Assembly (NCBI RefSeq): GCF_051020955.1
Contig: NC_135017.1
Span: forward strand, 31,838,689 to 31,902,688
Direction: 5' to 3'
Source: Megalopta genalis
Taxonomy: Eukaryota > Arthropoda > Insecta > Hymenoptera > Halictidae
Length of the DNA stretch: 64,000 nt
Part shown: positions 11,885 through 19,910 of the stretch, piece by piece
Layout: the number at the start of each line of letters is the position of its first letter
Numbering within the stretch: position 1 is the stretch's first letter
Position numbers and translations under genes: made by a program
The notes under the pieces: generated by a model
Seen by the model: the letters and a program-made list of their open reading frames with translations, nothing else
What the model was told of the DNA's origin: nothing
The model's database searches: none

Positions 11885-12366
11885 TGTACACTTTTCTATC
11901 AATATTTAGGTAGATACTAAAAATCAATCCCACGAACCTGCAGAACGTCTTTAGTTATATCCCCGGGCTGTCCCGTTTATGTGGAGTCAGCATTACAGTA
12001 GTTTGTGTACGAAATTCAAGCGACGGATTAACGGAACAGCAGAGGAACTTCGTTCGATACTTCGTCGCTGGCGGCCACTGACAAAAATCTCCAGAACTAA
12101 GTTTTGGTACGACGAAACTGGACCAAGTGATCTTACGGATATCGAGATTATTAGATTACCTAACTACATTTGGACGGCGACAGAGCTGGTTTACTTGGAA
12201 CCAATATCGAGAGAATTTTCGTATACGAATCATCTAAGTAGCTTTCCTACTTTTTAAAGGATTGCATGCGTTGGTATGTGCAATTTAATCTAAGGAGCAG
12301 TCCTTTTTCTTGTTCACTCTGAGCATAAAAATTCTTTGAACTACCGTATATAGATATGGCAAAATA
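11885..12366. other. Spacer with unassigned open frame
   Basis: A 92-codon plus-strand frame at 11979-12257 is not recognised and sits between two transposons. I do not call it a gene. Confidence 0.4.
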
Positions 12367-12470
12367 TTAGGTCTACCGGAAAGTTCTGTCCGATAGTGTT
12401 GTGGCGGCTACCTCCAGACCCGCCAGCAGAGGGCTCCTCTTCCCGCTAGTAGCCGATCCGTTCCGATCCC

Positions 12471-12478
12471 TATATATA
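12471..12478 (+). promoter_or_regulatory. TATA-like box of the 5' LTR
   Basis: TATATATA lies about 31 bp upstream of the ribozyme start, so transcription from a normal TATA spacing would begin close to 12500, at the edge of stem III. The same box is in the 3' LTR (13269-13276). Its use is inferred. Confidence 0.45.
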
Positions 12479-12501
12479 CACCGAGACTTCGTCCTACCCT
12501 T

Positions 12502-12570
12502 ACGTCTAAGGCAAGGGCCCGCTAGGATAGCCTTACTGATGAGTCCTCCAGCGGGCCCCGGACGAAACGT
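12502..12570 (+). ncRNA. Predicted type III hammerhead ribozyme (5' LTR)
   Basis: Read 5' to 3': ACGTC at 12502-12506 with predicted cleavage after C12506; stem I 12507-12512 (TAAGGC) with 12530-12535 (GCCTTA), 6 bp; core CTGATGA at 12536-12542; stem II 12543-12546 (GTCC) with 12560-12563 (GGAC), 4 bp; core GAAA at 12564-12567; stem III CGT at 12568-12570 with ACG at 12502-12504, closed by A12567-T12505. Every invariant core base is present. Loop I positions 12515-12523 (GGGCCCGCT) and loop II positions 12550-12558 (AGCGGGCCC) are exact complements. Short stem III is typical of retrozyme-type hammerheads, which fold best as dimers or with tertiary loop contacts. Confidence 0.88.
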
Positions 12571-12624
12571 CTTCCCCTCTCCTTTTCCTCCAAACAAACG
12601 CCGCATCATCATCAACCGCCAAAT

Positions 12625-12638
12625 TGATGACCCCGACG
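12625..12638 (+). promoter_or_regulatory. Putative primer-binding site
   Basis: TGATGACCCCGACG starts two bases after the 5' LTR. It resembles the TGGTGACCCCGACG type primer site that I recall from several insect Ty3/gypsy elements, with one G to A change. If right, it links the element to a gypsy-type helper. The match is from memory and has not been searched. Confidence 0.5.
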
Positions 12639-12848
12639 ACGAACACAACAACGCAACCTTCTGATCGACCTACAGCATTACCTGGAGACGACACGACAAC
12701 CGAGAGAGGCCATGCTAAGACCGCAGCATCTACGACTCGATTCTGGTAAAAGGCGACTCACTGCCTCGCCACGACGACTGCACGAGCAACGAGTTCACAA
12801 CCGACGGAGCAACGCGCTCACGACAAGGATGACACTGCCTCATGAAAG

Positions 12849-13143
12849 CCTCAGCATCAAAACGCGTGTCAGGTCGAGTAGAGCAATGAAGGCTCCTCCC
12901 TACGACCGCGTCGATGCCTATAAGGTACAGCAAAAATGAACGAGTCGCAACAGATAAAAGTTCAGGCAGCTTCAGTAGAAATGCAGCACATCGTCATCGA
13001 GTAGGCCAACGAAGGCGATCGTCCTCCTGGGATCAGGATCAGGTAACGTTTGCACTACCTCGGGCATTAAAACGCGGTCAAGTCGAGTAGAGCTACGCAG
13101 GCATCCTTACGACCGCGTCGATGCCCACGAGGTATAGCAAACA
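12849..13143 (+). repeat. Internal duplicated module of the LTR element
   Basis: 12849-12935 and about 13060-13143 are imperfect direct copies sharing AAAACGCG, TCGAGTAGAGC and TACGACCGCGTCGATGCC, then AGGTA-AGCAAA. The inner stretch CGACCGCGTCGATG contains a short dyad. The role is unknown; it could be a packaging or structural element. Confidence 0.7.
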
Positions 13144-13185
13144 CCTAGCATGGAGAGGACCCCCATCTTAGATATCGTTATCACT

Positions 13186-13195
13186 GGCAGGGGGG
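13186..13195 (+). promoter_or_regulatory. Polypurine-tract-like sequence
   Basis: GGCAGGGGGG followed by TA lies directly before the 3' LTR, where second-strand priming occurs in LTR elements. One C interrupts it. Confidence 0.5.
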
Positions 13196-13197
13196 TA

Positions 13198-13420
13198 TGT
13201 GGCGGCTACCTCCAGACCCGCCAGCAGAGGGCTCCTCTTCCCGCTAGTAGCCGATCCGTTCCGATCCCTATATATACACCGAGACTTCGTCCTACCCTTA
13301 CGTCTAAGGCAAGGGCCCGCTAGGATAGCCTTACTGATGAGTCCTCCAGCGGGCCCCGGACGAAACGTCTTCCCCTCTCCTTTTCCTCCAAACAAACGCC
13401 GCATCATCATCAACCGCCAA
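13198..13420 (+). repeat. 3' long terminal repeat
   Basis: Identical by eye to the 5' LTR over 223 bp. It is followed by AGTGT, the second copy of the target duplication, and then by mariner sequence. Confidence 0.9.
13300..13368 (+). ncRNA. Predicted type III hammerhead ribozyme (3' LTR)
   Basis: Exact duplicate of the ribozyme at 12502-12570. Predicted cleavage is after C13304. With the upstream copy it defines a unit from 12507 to 13304, 798 nt, with a 5'-OH and a 2',3'-cyclic phosphate, the end chemistry used by the tRNA ligase RtcB to circularise RNA. Confidence 0.88.
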
Positions 13421-13554
13421 AGTGTCACTTCAAGATCCAATCCATATTCACATGTTGATTTGAGAAATATATGATTATCTCTCTTTATCATTGCATTTAC
13501 ACACATGTACTCGACTAAATAAACTGAAACAAAGATGTCTCATATCGTTATTAA

Positions 13555-13884
13555 GTGAGACGCGATCGTGAAAATATGGCTACCGATGATAATGCTAGAC
13601 TACATGCTGCTTTGGCGACTCGTCAGAAAATCGCAGAGCTAGGCTGGGAAATTCTGTCATATCCACCATACTCCCCGGACCTAGCACCCTCCGATTATCA
13701 CTTGTTTCTCTCTTTGCAAAACTTTTTACAGGAACAAAAATTCAAAACCGAAGCTGATGTCAACCAAGCACTATTTGAGTTCTTCGCCTCTAAAAATAAA
13801 TCATTTTTAAAAAATGACATTTACAAGTTGCCATCACGCTGGCAAGAAGTCATAAGTAACAATGGAAAGTATATTTTACAATAA
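13555..13884 (+). pseudogene. Mariner transposase C-terminal fragment
   Basis: About 109 codons are open. TDDNARLH corresponds to the second catalytic aspartate region and YSPDLAPSDYHLF holds the third aspartate, 34 residues apart as in DD34D mariners. The tail WQEVISNNGKYIL is the usual mariner C-terminus. An ATG at 13535 begins a short frame that runs into a stop and is out of frame with this part, so the region between was deleted. The first aspartate (TGDEKW region) is missing. Non-functional alone. Confidence 0.92.
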
Positions 13885-13955
13885 ATATTATTAAATGTAT
13901 GAAAATTGTGTTATATTTCAATTCAAAAACGGACAGAACTTTCCGGTAGACCTAA

Positions 13956-14319
13956 TATAAGTTACCCATATAACCGAGTTACTGTGAATGGATTACGGCA
14001 CAATTAAACAATTTATTTGTAATGAAGCATTTTTTTCTTTTAATACTCCCAATTCTCTCACTAATTAATTTCTTAACGCTCTTTCGATACTCTCGCAGTT
14101 CCGATCGTTCTCTCACTCACGCTTTATTCTCTCACTCCTTTTGTCCATTCTCTCACGCGCATATTACACACGTTCTTCATTCTGATTGACATTCATACAA
14201 GTCACACCAAATTCTCTGTCATATCCCAATATTTACATTTACCTACTCTCATGCCATCATACTCTGTGGTTCTTGTAAACATACAAGATACTGTAAACAT
14301 ACATGCTACGAGAAATATG
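13956..14319. other. AT-rich DNA with recurring TCTCTCAC words
   Basis: TCTCTCAC-like words occur near 14053, 14110, 14130 and 14150 in about 100 bp, a degenerate pyrimidine repeat. No gene. Confidence 0.4.
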
Positions 14320-14425
14320 TACAATAATTTCTCCCTAATTCGCGCTGAAATTGCGCATAAAAATGGACAATTTGCTGCTCGTTTTTATAGTGTTTTTGTA
14401 TGCAATCTGAGCGCGAATTTTTGTT
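14320..14425. mobile_element. Family D hairpin MITE, short copy D1
   Basis: It carries ATTTCTCCCTAATTCGCGCT, AAAATGGACAATTTG and GCAATCTGAGCGCGAATTTT, so both ends remain but the middle is mostly deleted. Confidence 0.65.
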
Positions 14426-14444
14426 GGCATTATGAAAGAATTTA

Positions 14445-14679
14445 AAAAGTGTTGTTTCTTCAACTTTTTTTATCCGAGCCTGTAATGAAAATTTAAAAAA
14501 TGCATTTTATAGATTTCGATAACCAATAGGCATGCTGAAAATTTCATCGAAATCGATTGACCTTGACATGAACTGTAAGCAATTGAAGATCGCGAAAATT
14601 GTAGTTTTTCACGAATTTCAACCAAAACTAGATTAATTTTTACAGGTGTACGAATAATACTTTCTAAACTCACTGTATG
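14445..14679. mobile_element. Family C half-copy C2
   Basis: Landmarks are GAGCCTGTAATGAAAATTTA, GCATGCTGAAAATTTCATCG and AAGATCGCGAAAATTG, ending ACAGGTGTACGAATAA. They match the centre and one end of 32777-33450. Confidence 0.65.
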
Positions 14680-15190
14680 CATTTCTTTAAACAGAGCTAC
14701 GTGACCCAAACACCACTAGTGAAAGTTTTTATCAACACAGTAGGAGGGCTAAGCTTAAACGGTTTCATTAAACTCTTTGGTGTCATAATTATAAGACAAA
14801 ATCGTGAGCTAAATAAAAGCGAACTGTCGGTTCCAAATAGAAAATATCATAGACTCGTTTATTAGGATCAGCGACATTCGTCTAATGAACGTCTCTAACA
14901 GAGTGCCTCACTGAAATAAAATTCTAGCCCCAAGAACGCTGTGTCGCCAGTATGTCCCCCCCTCTCTCTCTCTCCCTCTCCCTCTCTGTTGCACCTCAAA
15001 TGCCCTAGGGTTTCCTGGAAGGAAAAGCATCGCATTGTTGAGATGCATGCACATGGCCAACTCTCGGCATTCCTTCCGTCGAATTTTCTCACGCTAGTTT
15101 CCGCTCCTTGAAAGACCGTATTTACCGTATGTACTACAAGAAAAGCGATGATTTCTGCTGAAATTTGTCCCTCAATTCACTAGAATACCA
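14680..15190. other. Unassigned spacer
   Basis: A CT-rich run lies at about 14957-14990. Nothing else recognised. Confidence 0.4.
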
Positions 15191-15412
15191 ATACAGTAAT
15201 GTTTCCCTAATTCGCGCTCAAATTGCGCACACAAAATGGGCAATTTGAGAAGAGGAGATACGATTATTCGAGCCTTGGATCTCGTTTTTATAATTATGGA
15301 CAAACGGTAACTATAAAAACGAGTCGCGATGCTTGAATAATCGTATCTCCTCTTCCCAAATTGTCCATTTTTGTGCGCAATATGAGCGCGAATTAGGGAA
15401 GAAATTACTGTA
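15191..15412. mobile_element. Family D hairpin MITE, copy D2
   Basis: Near-perfect 222-bp palindrome from TACAGTAATGTTTCCCTAAT to AATTAGGGAAGAAATTACTG. The inner arms AGGAGATACGATTATTCGAG and GAATAATCGTATCTCCTCTT are inverted. The RNA would be one long hairpin. The 172-codon minus-strand frame crossing it is an artefact of the palindrome. Confidence 0.85.
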
Positions 15413-15726
15413 ACCTGCGATAAGCGAAATATCTGTATATCATTATCATTTCTGAAAATTTCGAGAAATCTTCGAGTCCTCCGCAATAAACGCGTAAAAC
15501 AATAAAGCATTGTTCTGTATCGCACGAGCAATACACCTCCCCCGACTATTGTAAGCGGGACACCGGGCAACCATTGAGTCCGACCCGGGAAACCCACCAC
15601 TCGCGTTACACCGCAAAGCTTCACAAAGAAACCCAAACTCAAATTCGTCATAGCTTTTAGTATAGATATAGCCGTGCTGACAGTGTCCATTCACAATACC
15701 ACGCTGACAATATCTATTCACAATTC
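15413..15726. other. Unassigned spacer
   Basis: Slightly GC-richer; the open frame on the minus strand is not recognised. Confidence 0.35.
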
Positions 15727-15992
15727 ACAATCGAGTTTCGATGAAATTTTCAGTGTGCATATATGTTACCGAGACCTATAAAACGTATTTTTTTAAATTT
15801 TCGTTATAGGCTCATATGAAAATGCATAAAAACATAAGTGTTTAACCTTTTTTATATTCCAACTAGTAGTGAAATTGAAATGTGGTTTTTTGTCATTGTG
15901 CAGAAAACAAGTCCCTCTAATGTTTAAAAAAAAATTGAAGTCATTTAGTCCAGTTTCAAAAAAGTTATATCGTTTTAAAGGAAGTCCACATA
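15727..15992. mobile_element. Family C half-copy C3
   Basis: Includes GATGAAATTTTCAGTGTGCA, AATTTTCGTTATAGGCTCAT and AAGTCATTTAGTCCAGTTTC, the right half of family C. Confidence 0.6.
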
Positions 15993-16082
15993 TACTGGGT
16001 TGTTGTCAAAGTAATTTCGGTTTTCCAAATAGGAAATTAGTTTTTCCAAAACAGCTGAAATTAGTTTTGCAACAACCAAATA
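15993..16082. mobile_element. Very short mariner-like MITE (about 90 bp)
   Basis: GGGTTGTTGTCAAAGTAATT faces AATTAGTTTTGCAACAACC in inverted orientation around a small loop, flanked by TA. The end sequence resembles mariner terminal repeats of the TTAGGTTG(G/T)TGCAAAAGTAATT type (from memory). Confidence 0.6.
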
Positions 16083-16093
16083 GTGTCACCCAC

Positions 16094-16816
16094 TATACAA
16101 GGTGGACCACGTAACGTGACCAGCTTAATTTATTCTGTTGCTAGTGATTCGATTGGAAACTTTTTCAGCTAAAATAATATGAATTAAGGAGAGTTTCGAG
16201 ATGATTGTATCAAATTTAACCTTTTTTTTCTCGAAGTTGTCAAAGTCACCTTGAACTTTTTATAGGATGAGGTTACAATTTTTGTAACTATCGTTTCGGG
16301 GATGCTGAAACGAATTCTGCGAGCATCATAACATATAGCTTTCTTCGAATCTAAAAATACAGAAACTGTAGGTTTACCTTTAGAAAACCTTGAAAACTAC
16401 GGAAAAAGGATTGACAAGGAAATTGGTCAACAAATTTCAGAAAATTTTTAGAGCTAAAATAACATGGTTTAAAGAGAGCTCTAGGATGATGTACTTAATT
16501 TTGTGTCAACCCTTTCTTTCTGGAGTTATCAAAGTTTTTTTATAGGGAAACCTACAGTTTTCTTTGTTTACATTCTAAAAAAAGAACTGTATGTTGTGAT
16601 GCTGATGTTGTGATGAAAAATTTATAGGTCAACCTATAAAAAACTGAAGGTGACCTTGACAACTCCGGGGGGAAAAAAAAGGTTTAACAAAAAGTTTGGT
16701 ACAATCATCTGAAAGCTCTTCTTAAACAGTATTATTTTAGTTCAAAAAGTTTCAAATCGAATCTCTCTAGCAACAGAATAAATTAAGCTGGCCACGTTGC
16801 GCAGTATACCCTGTAT
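16094..16816. mobile_element. Family L inverted-repeat element with an internal arm duplication
   Basis: Ends are TATACAAGGTGGACCACGTA and GCGCAGTATACCCTGTATAA. Arms share TTAATTTATTCTGTTGCTAG with CTAGCAACAGAATAAATTAA inverted. A second, direct copy of the left arm occurs at about 16452-16560 (GAGCTAAAATAACATGG for CAGCTAAAATAATATGA). No protein is recognised. Confidence 0.75.
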
Positions 16817-17200
16817 AAATATTAAAAATTTCATTGAAATCGATTGTTGTTGTTATGAACAGTTAACATTTAAAATTCGTGAAAATAGCAGTTTTTAACG
16901 AATTTTTACCCGAAGCAAGTAATTTTGATATGCGTCAAACCGATCTCAATGCAATTTTTCAGCATGTAAGTAACTTACTGAGAAGTATCAAGTGTATTTC
17001 TTAAATTTTCGTTATAGGCTCAGATAAAAAATAAAAAAAAACACGAGTTTTTTATTTTTAAAGAAAAATAAATCAAAGATTCCAAGTAACAGCGAAATTA
17101 AAAGTAGGATTTTGATCATTGCACAGAAAAGTGATTCCTCTAACATTTCATAAAAATGCAAGTCATTTAGTCCAGTTTTAAAAAGGTTCTACACTCACTT
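16817..17200. mobile_element. Family C half-copy C4
   Basis: TTTCATTGAAATCGATTGTT, AATTTTCGTTATAGGCTCAG and AAGTCATTTAGTCCAGTTTT match the right half of family C. Both C3 and C4 are right halves, so they are two truncated copies rather than one split copy. Confidence 0.6.
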
Positions 17201-17540
17201 TTACGCCTTGCTTCATTCAATAAACAAACCACAGTAGGCTATGGTATAAGGTGATAATAGGTAATTCAACAAATTCGTGACATAAAAAATCGTGTCACAT
17301 GAAAATTTTCTACTGATAACATTTTGATTTATATAAATTCAACGGAAATAATAATTCAACCAATCCGTTGCGTAGTTATAATCAGATAAACGAAACTGGG
17401 AAAACACGTTTTCGGTGTCGGTCGTTAATCACTGTCCGGCTCATCCGAAGTTGCGTTCTAACTATATTCTCATCCTATTGTGTAGCGCGTTGTACGAAGA
17501 ATCGTGTTAAATGAAAATGTTGATCACAACATTTTTAACG
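17201..17540. other. Unassigned spacer
   Basis: No gene or repeat recognised. Confidence 0.4.
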
Positions 17541-18129
17541 TACAGTAATTTCTCTCCTTCAACCTGGAAACGAAAATGGACAACTTGGGAAGAGGAGATA
17601 CGATTATTTGAGCCTTGGGGCTCGTTTTTATAGTTTTTTTAACATATTTAAGATATATAACTAAATTAAGAAACAATATGTACAAAAATAAGTCTAACAA
17701 ATTGCATTGAAAAAAACATATAAGTAGACAATATGGTTAACAGCGGTCGAATTACACAAATTAAGAATAAGTACAGTGCTGCTTTAAAAATTTAAAAATA
17801 ATCATCAGCGGAGGGATAATTTTATGTCTGGTAGATGACCCAGTCGCAATTTCCGCGCTCCCGGATTGAAAACGTATGGAAAAAGGAAAGTTTTGTACGT
17901 AAATTGATGATTTATATTTTGTTTTCATTATGTTTACTTATCAGAATGTAAGATTTAGGGAAACGTATTGATTTATGTATCAAACTTTTCTTTCTCTATA
18001 CGTTTTTAATCAGGGGCACGGAAATTGAGACAGGCACGGAAACTGGGACATCTACCCTAGTTTTTAATAATTCCAAGTTGTCCATTTTCGTCCTCAAGCT
18101 GAGGGACAATGTAAGAGAAAATACTGTAC
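17541..18129. mobile_element. Family D copy D3 carrying an inserted inverted repeat
   Basis: The left arm (17541-17632) and right arm (about 18063-18129) are D-family ends, separated by about 430 bp. In that interval GGTAGATGACCCAGTCGC... AATTTCCGCGCTCCC (about 17829-17865) is repeated inverted near 18013-18058 (GGGGCACGGAAATTGAGAC, ACTGGGACATCTACCC). A second inverted-repeat element therefore seems to sit inside D3. Confidence 0.55.
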
Positions 18130-18346
18130 AGTAATTTCTTCCTAATTCGTGCTAAGATGGGGCACAAAAATGGACAATTAGGGAAGAGGAAATACGATTA
18201 TTCGAGCCTTGCGGTTCGTTTTTATAGTTACCGATTGAAAACAATTATAAAAACGAGACGCAAGGTTCGAATAATCGTATCTCCTCTTCCCAAATTGTCC
18301 GTTTTTGTGCGCAATCTGAATGCGAATTAGAGAGAAATTATTGTAT
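18127..18346. mobile_element. Family D hairpin MITE, copy D4
   Basis: Near-perfect palindrome from TACAGTAATTTCTTCCTAAT to ATTAGAGAGAAATTATTGTA. It shares its first bases with the end of D3, so the two are directly abutted. Confidence 0.85.
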
Positions 18347-19599
18347 TGTGAAAATTCGTGTTGCAAGAACTTATGTTATTTAAGAACTTATGCAACTGAT
18401 TGTGTTTCAATTTCAATAATCATCTCCCCGACTTTGACGTTGAGTTGCAGCAGTGGATTCCCAAAAGAGGTGTATTTGAGCGTCTGACAAATCCCATTCA
18501 TCCGTCGGACGCCTCAAGAATTTCTTTCAAACGGATCTGACGATATAGTATACGGTTACATGGTAAATCAGTGAACTTTTTATCGTTGCGGAGCCGCCGA
18601 TTGTCAGATATCCGATTATCCGGGTATCGATCACTTCCTTCTGTTACTATGTTACATGGTAGTCGCAATTGCGCGTAACATTATCTAGAACCTGATCGAC
18701 TAGACACCCGTCTGGCGGCATCGTATTCCGAACACGTGCGCGCGGAAATTCTCGGAGAACGTATCATCATTGTATATGCCATATGCGATGCTCGTATTAT
18801 CGTGGCCGTGGAGTTTTCGGGCGGGCCGCAAATCCCTCGGGGTTCGGCCAGATGGAAATGTGGAAAAATGCTTCGTTTATACGGGTCGTTTCACGGTGTT
18901 CGAACACGTGGACCGGTCAGGTTTCTATGTGCCCGTCGGAAATTGTACGAAATTCGTGAAAATGCTTTTGGGGTTGGCGAGTTGCGATCACCTTCTAGAC
19001 TGGGACCCACGCTGAACGTTTTGATTGCTATGATACACGAAATCATAACTCGCATGTTTACGGAAGAGAGGCTGGTCAACCATTTGGGTTTCCATCGTAA
19101 ATCTATTACTGTACGTTTCAGCTTATCACGTTGGACGCAAGAAAAACGAGGCAACTTGATACTGTATTACGGTTATCTGTTTCCGCATCGGGAACGGATT
19201 GCAGATCCCGATAGAATCTATTACGGTTACACTAAATTTTGGTAACACAGCGAAGCCTATGCCATAGTATACCCTCCAAACGTTAATGGATTGTATCCCT
19301 CCCTTTCCGTAAACTAAGGAGCAAAGGTGACTACAAATCTTTTAAAACGGTATAACTTTTTATATCTTTATCTATAAATTTTATATCTAGTTCACTGTAC
19401 AATAACCAAAACACTTTCTTTCTAATTTTGCTATTCTTTGGAATCAAAAGAATCTAAAAATATCTCCTTTCTTCACTTTTTTATCTGAAAAATTACCTGT
19501 TTTTGGTTAAAATTCGTCAAAGTCGCGTAATACTGCGATCTTCGTGATCTTCAATTATACACAGCTTACGTCAAAGTTATTTCGACCCGATTTATTGTA
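18347..19599. other. Unique GC-moderate DNA with an unassigned 169-codon frame
   Basis: 18736-19245 is open for 169 codons on the plus strand, unusually long for this AT-rich window, but other frames are open here too and no domain is recognised. An exon of an unknown gene is possible; chance in GC-richer DNA is as likely. Confidence 0.3.
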
Positions 19600-19830
19600 A
19601 TACTATTTTATCTAGAATTCAACGCTTTCTCCGAATTCGGGAGGAAATATTAACTATTCCATTTAAAAAATTGAAGGTGACCTTCATATCTTAATAAAAA
19701 AGCAAAATAACTGATTGCAATGCTATATGTCCCCCCAGGAGCCATGCAATTTGTATCTAAAACATCTTTTCGTAGAACAAATATTTTATGAGTTATTTTC
19801 AGTCGTTGTGTTGTCAGACTCACCCTGTAC
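19600..19830. mobile_element. Family G solo arm, copy G2
   Basis: AACGCTTTCTCCGAATTCGG, GAAGGTGACCTTCATATC and AGTCGTTGTGTTGTCAGACT then CACCCTGTAC match the right arm of G1. The opposite arm is absent. Confidence 0.7.
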
Positions 19831-19910
19831 GTTGAGTAAATACGCGACGTATAATTAATATTTTAGTGTATCGTTTTGAAAAATATAGCGAGCAAAGAAA
19901 ACGGTGCTTC

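Larger units (their letters stand above)
12400..12622 (+). repeat. 5' long terminal repeat
   Basis: 223 bp, identical by eye to 13198-13420 (offset 798). It contains a TATA-like box at 12471-12478 and the ribozyme at 12502-12570, then a pyrimidine-rich tail. A 74-codon frame through it is also identical in both copies and is just the LTR translated. Confidence 0.9.
12623..13197 (+). other. Internal region of the LTR element, non-coding
   Basis: 575 bp, richer in GC than the host DNA. No gag, protease, reverse transcriptase or integrase motif is readable, and the short frames have no similarity. An imperfect direct duplication of about 85 bp is present (see next entry). It would form most of the predicted 798-nt ribozyme-released RNA. 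Confidence 0.75.
12400..13420 (+). mobile_element. TRIM/retrozyme-like LTR element with hammerhead ribozymes
   Basis: Two direct repeats of 223 bp (12400-12622 and 13198-13420), identical by eye, flank 575 bp without gag or pol. AGTGT is duplicated at 12395-12399 and 13421-13425. LTRs start TGTGGCGG and end ACCGCCAA. A primer-binding-like sequence follows the 5' LTR and a G-rich tract precedes the 3' LTR. Each LTR contains a predicted type III hammerhead ribozyme. The structure is that of a terminal-repeat retrotransposon in miniature, and with the ribozymes it matches the retrozyme plan known from plants. Mobilisation would need reverse transcriptase in trans. The strand is set by primer site, tract and ribozyme order. 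Recent insertion is inferred from LTR identity. Confidence 0.85.
12367..13955 (+). mobile_element. Mariner element, internally deleted, split by an LTR element
   Basis: The terminal inverted repeats are TTAGGTCTACCGGAAAGTTC at the left end and GAACTTTCCGGTAGACCTAA at the right end, each flanked by TA, the target duplicated by Tc1/mariner elements. Without the 1021-bp LTR insertion and its 5-bp duplication the element is only about 560 bp. It keeps the 5' leader and the last third of the transposase (13555-13884) but not the N-terminal two thirds. It could only move if a transposase is supplied from elsewhere. Confidence 0.9.

Noticed and set aside
12401..12664. 87-codon frame repeated at 13199-13474
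   Set aside because: It is conserved only because it lies in identical LTRs; the ribozyme and LTR signals explain the sequence better.
12400..13420. Satellite or tandem duplication instead of an LTR element
   Set aside because: Exactly two copies, a 5-bp target duplication, and primer-site and purine-tract signals at the right places favour retrotransposition.
15172..15690. 172-codon minus-strand open frame
   Set aside because: It runs through the palindromic MITE D2 and unrelated spacer; both arms are translated, so it is not a gene.
16594..16640. Further hammerhead cores (GATGAAAA-type words) and CTGATGATGA at about 20119
   Set aside because: They lack the paired stems and the second core element at proper spacing.
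18736..19245. 169-codon frame as a gene
   Set aside because: No recognisable domain, no start or splice support, and overlapping open frames on both strands.
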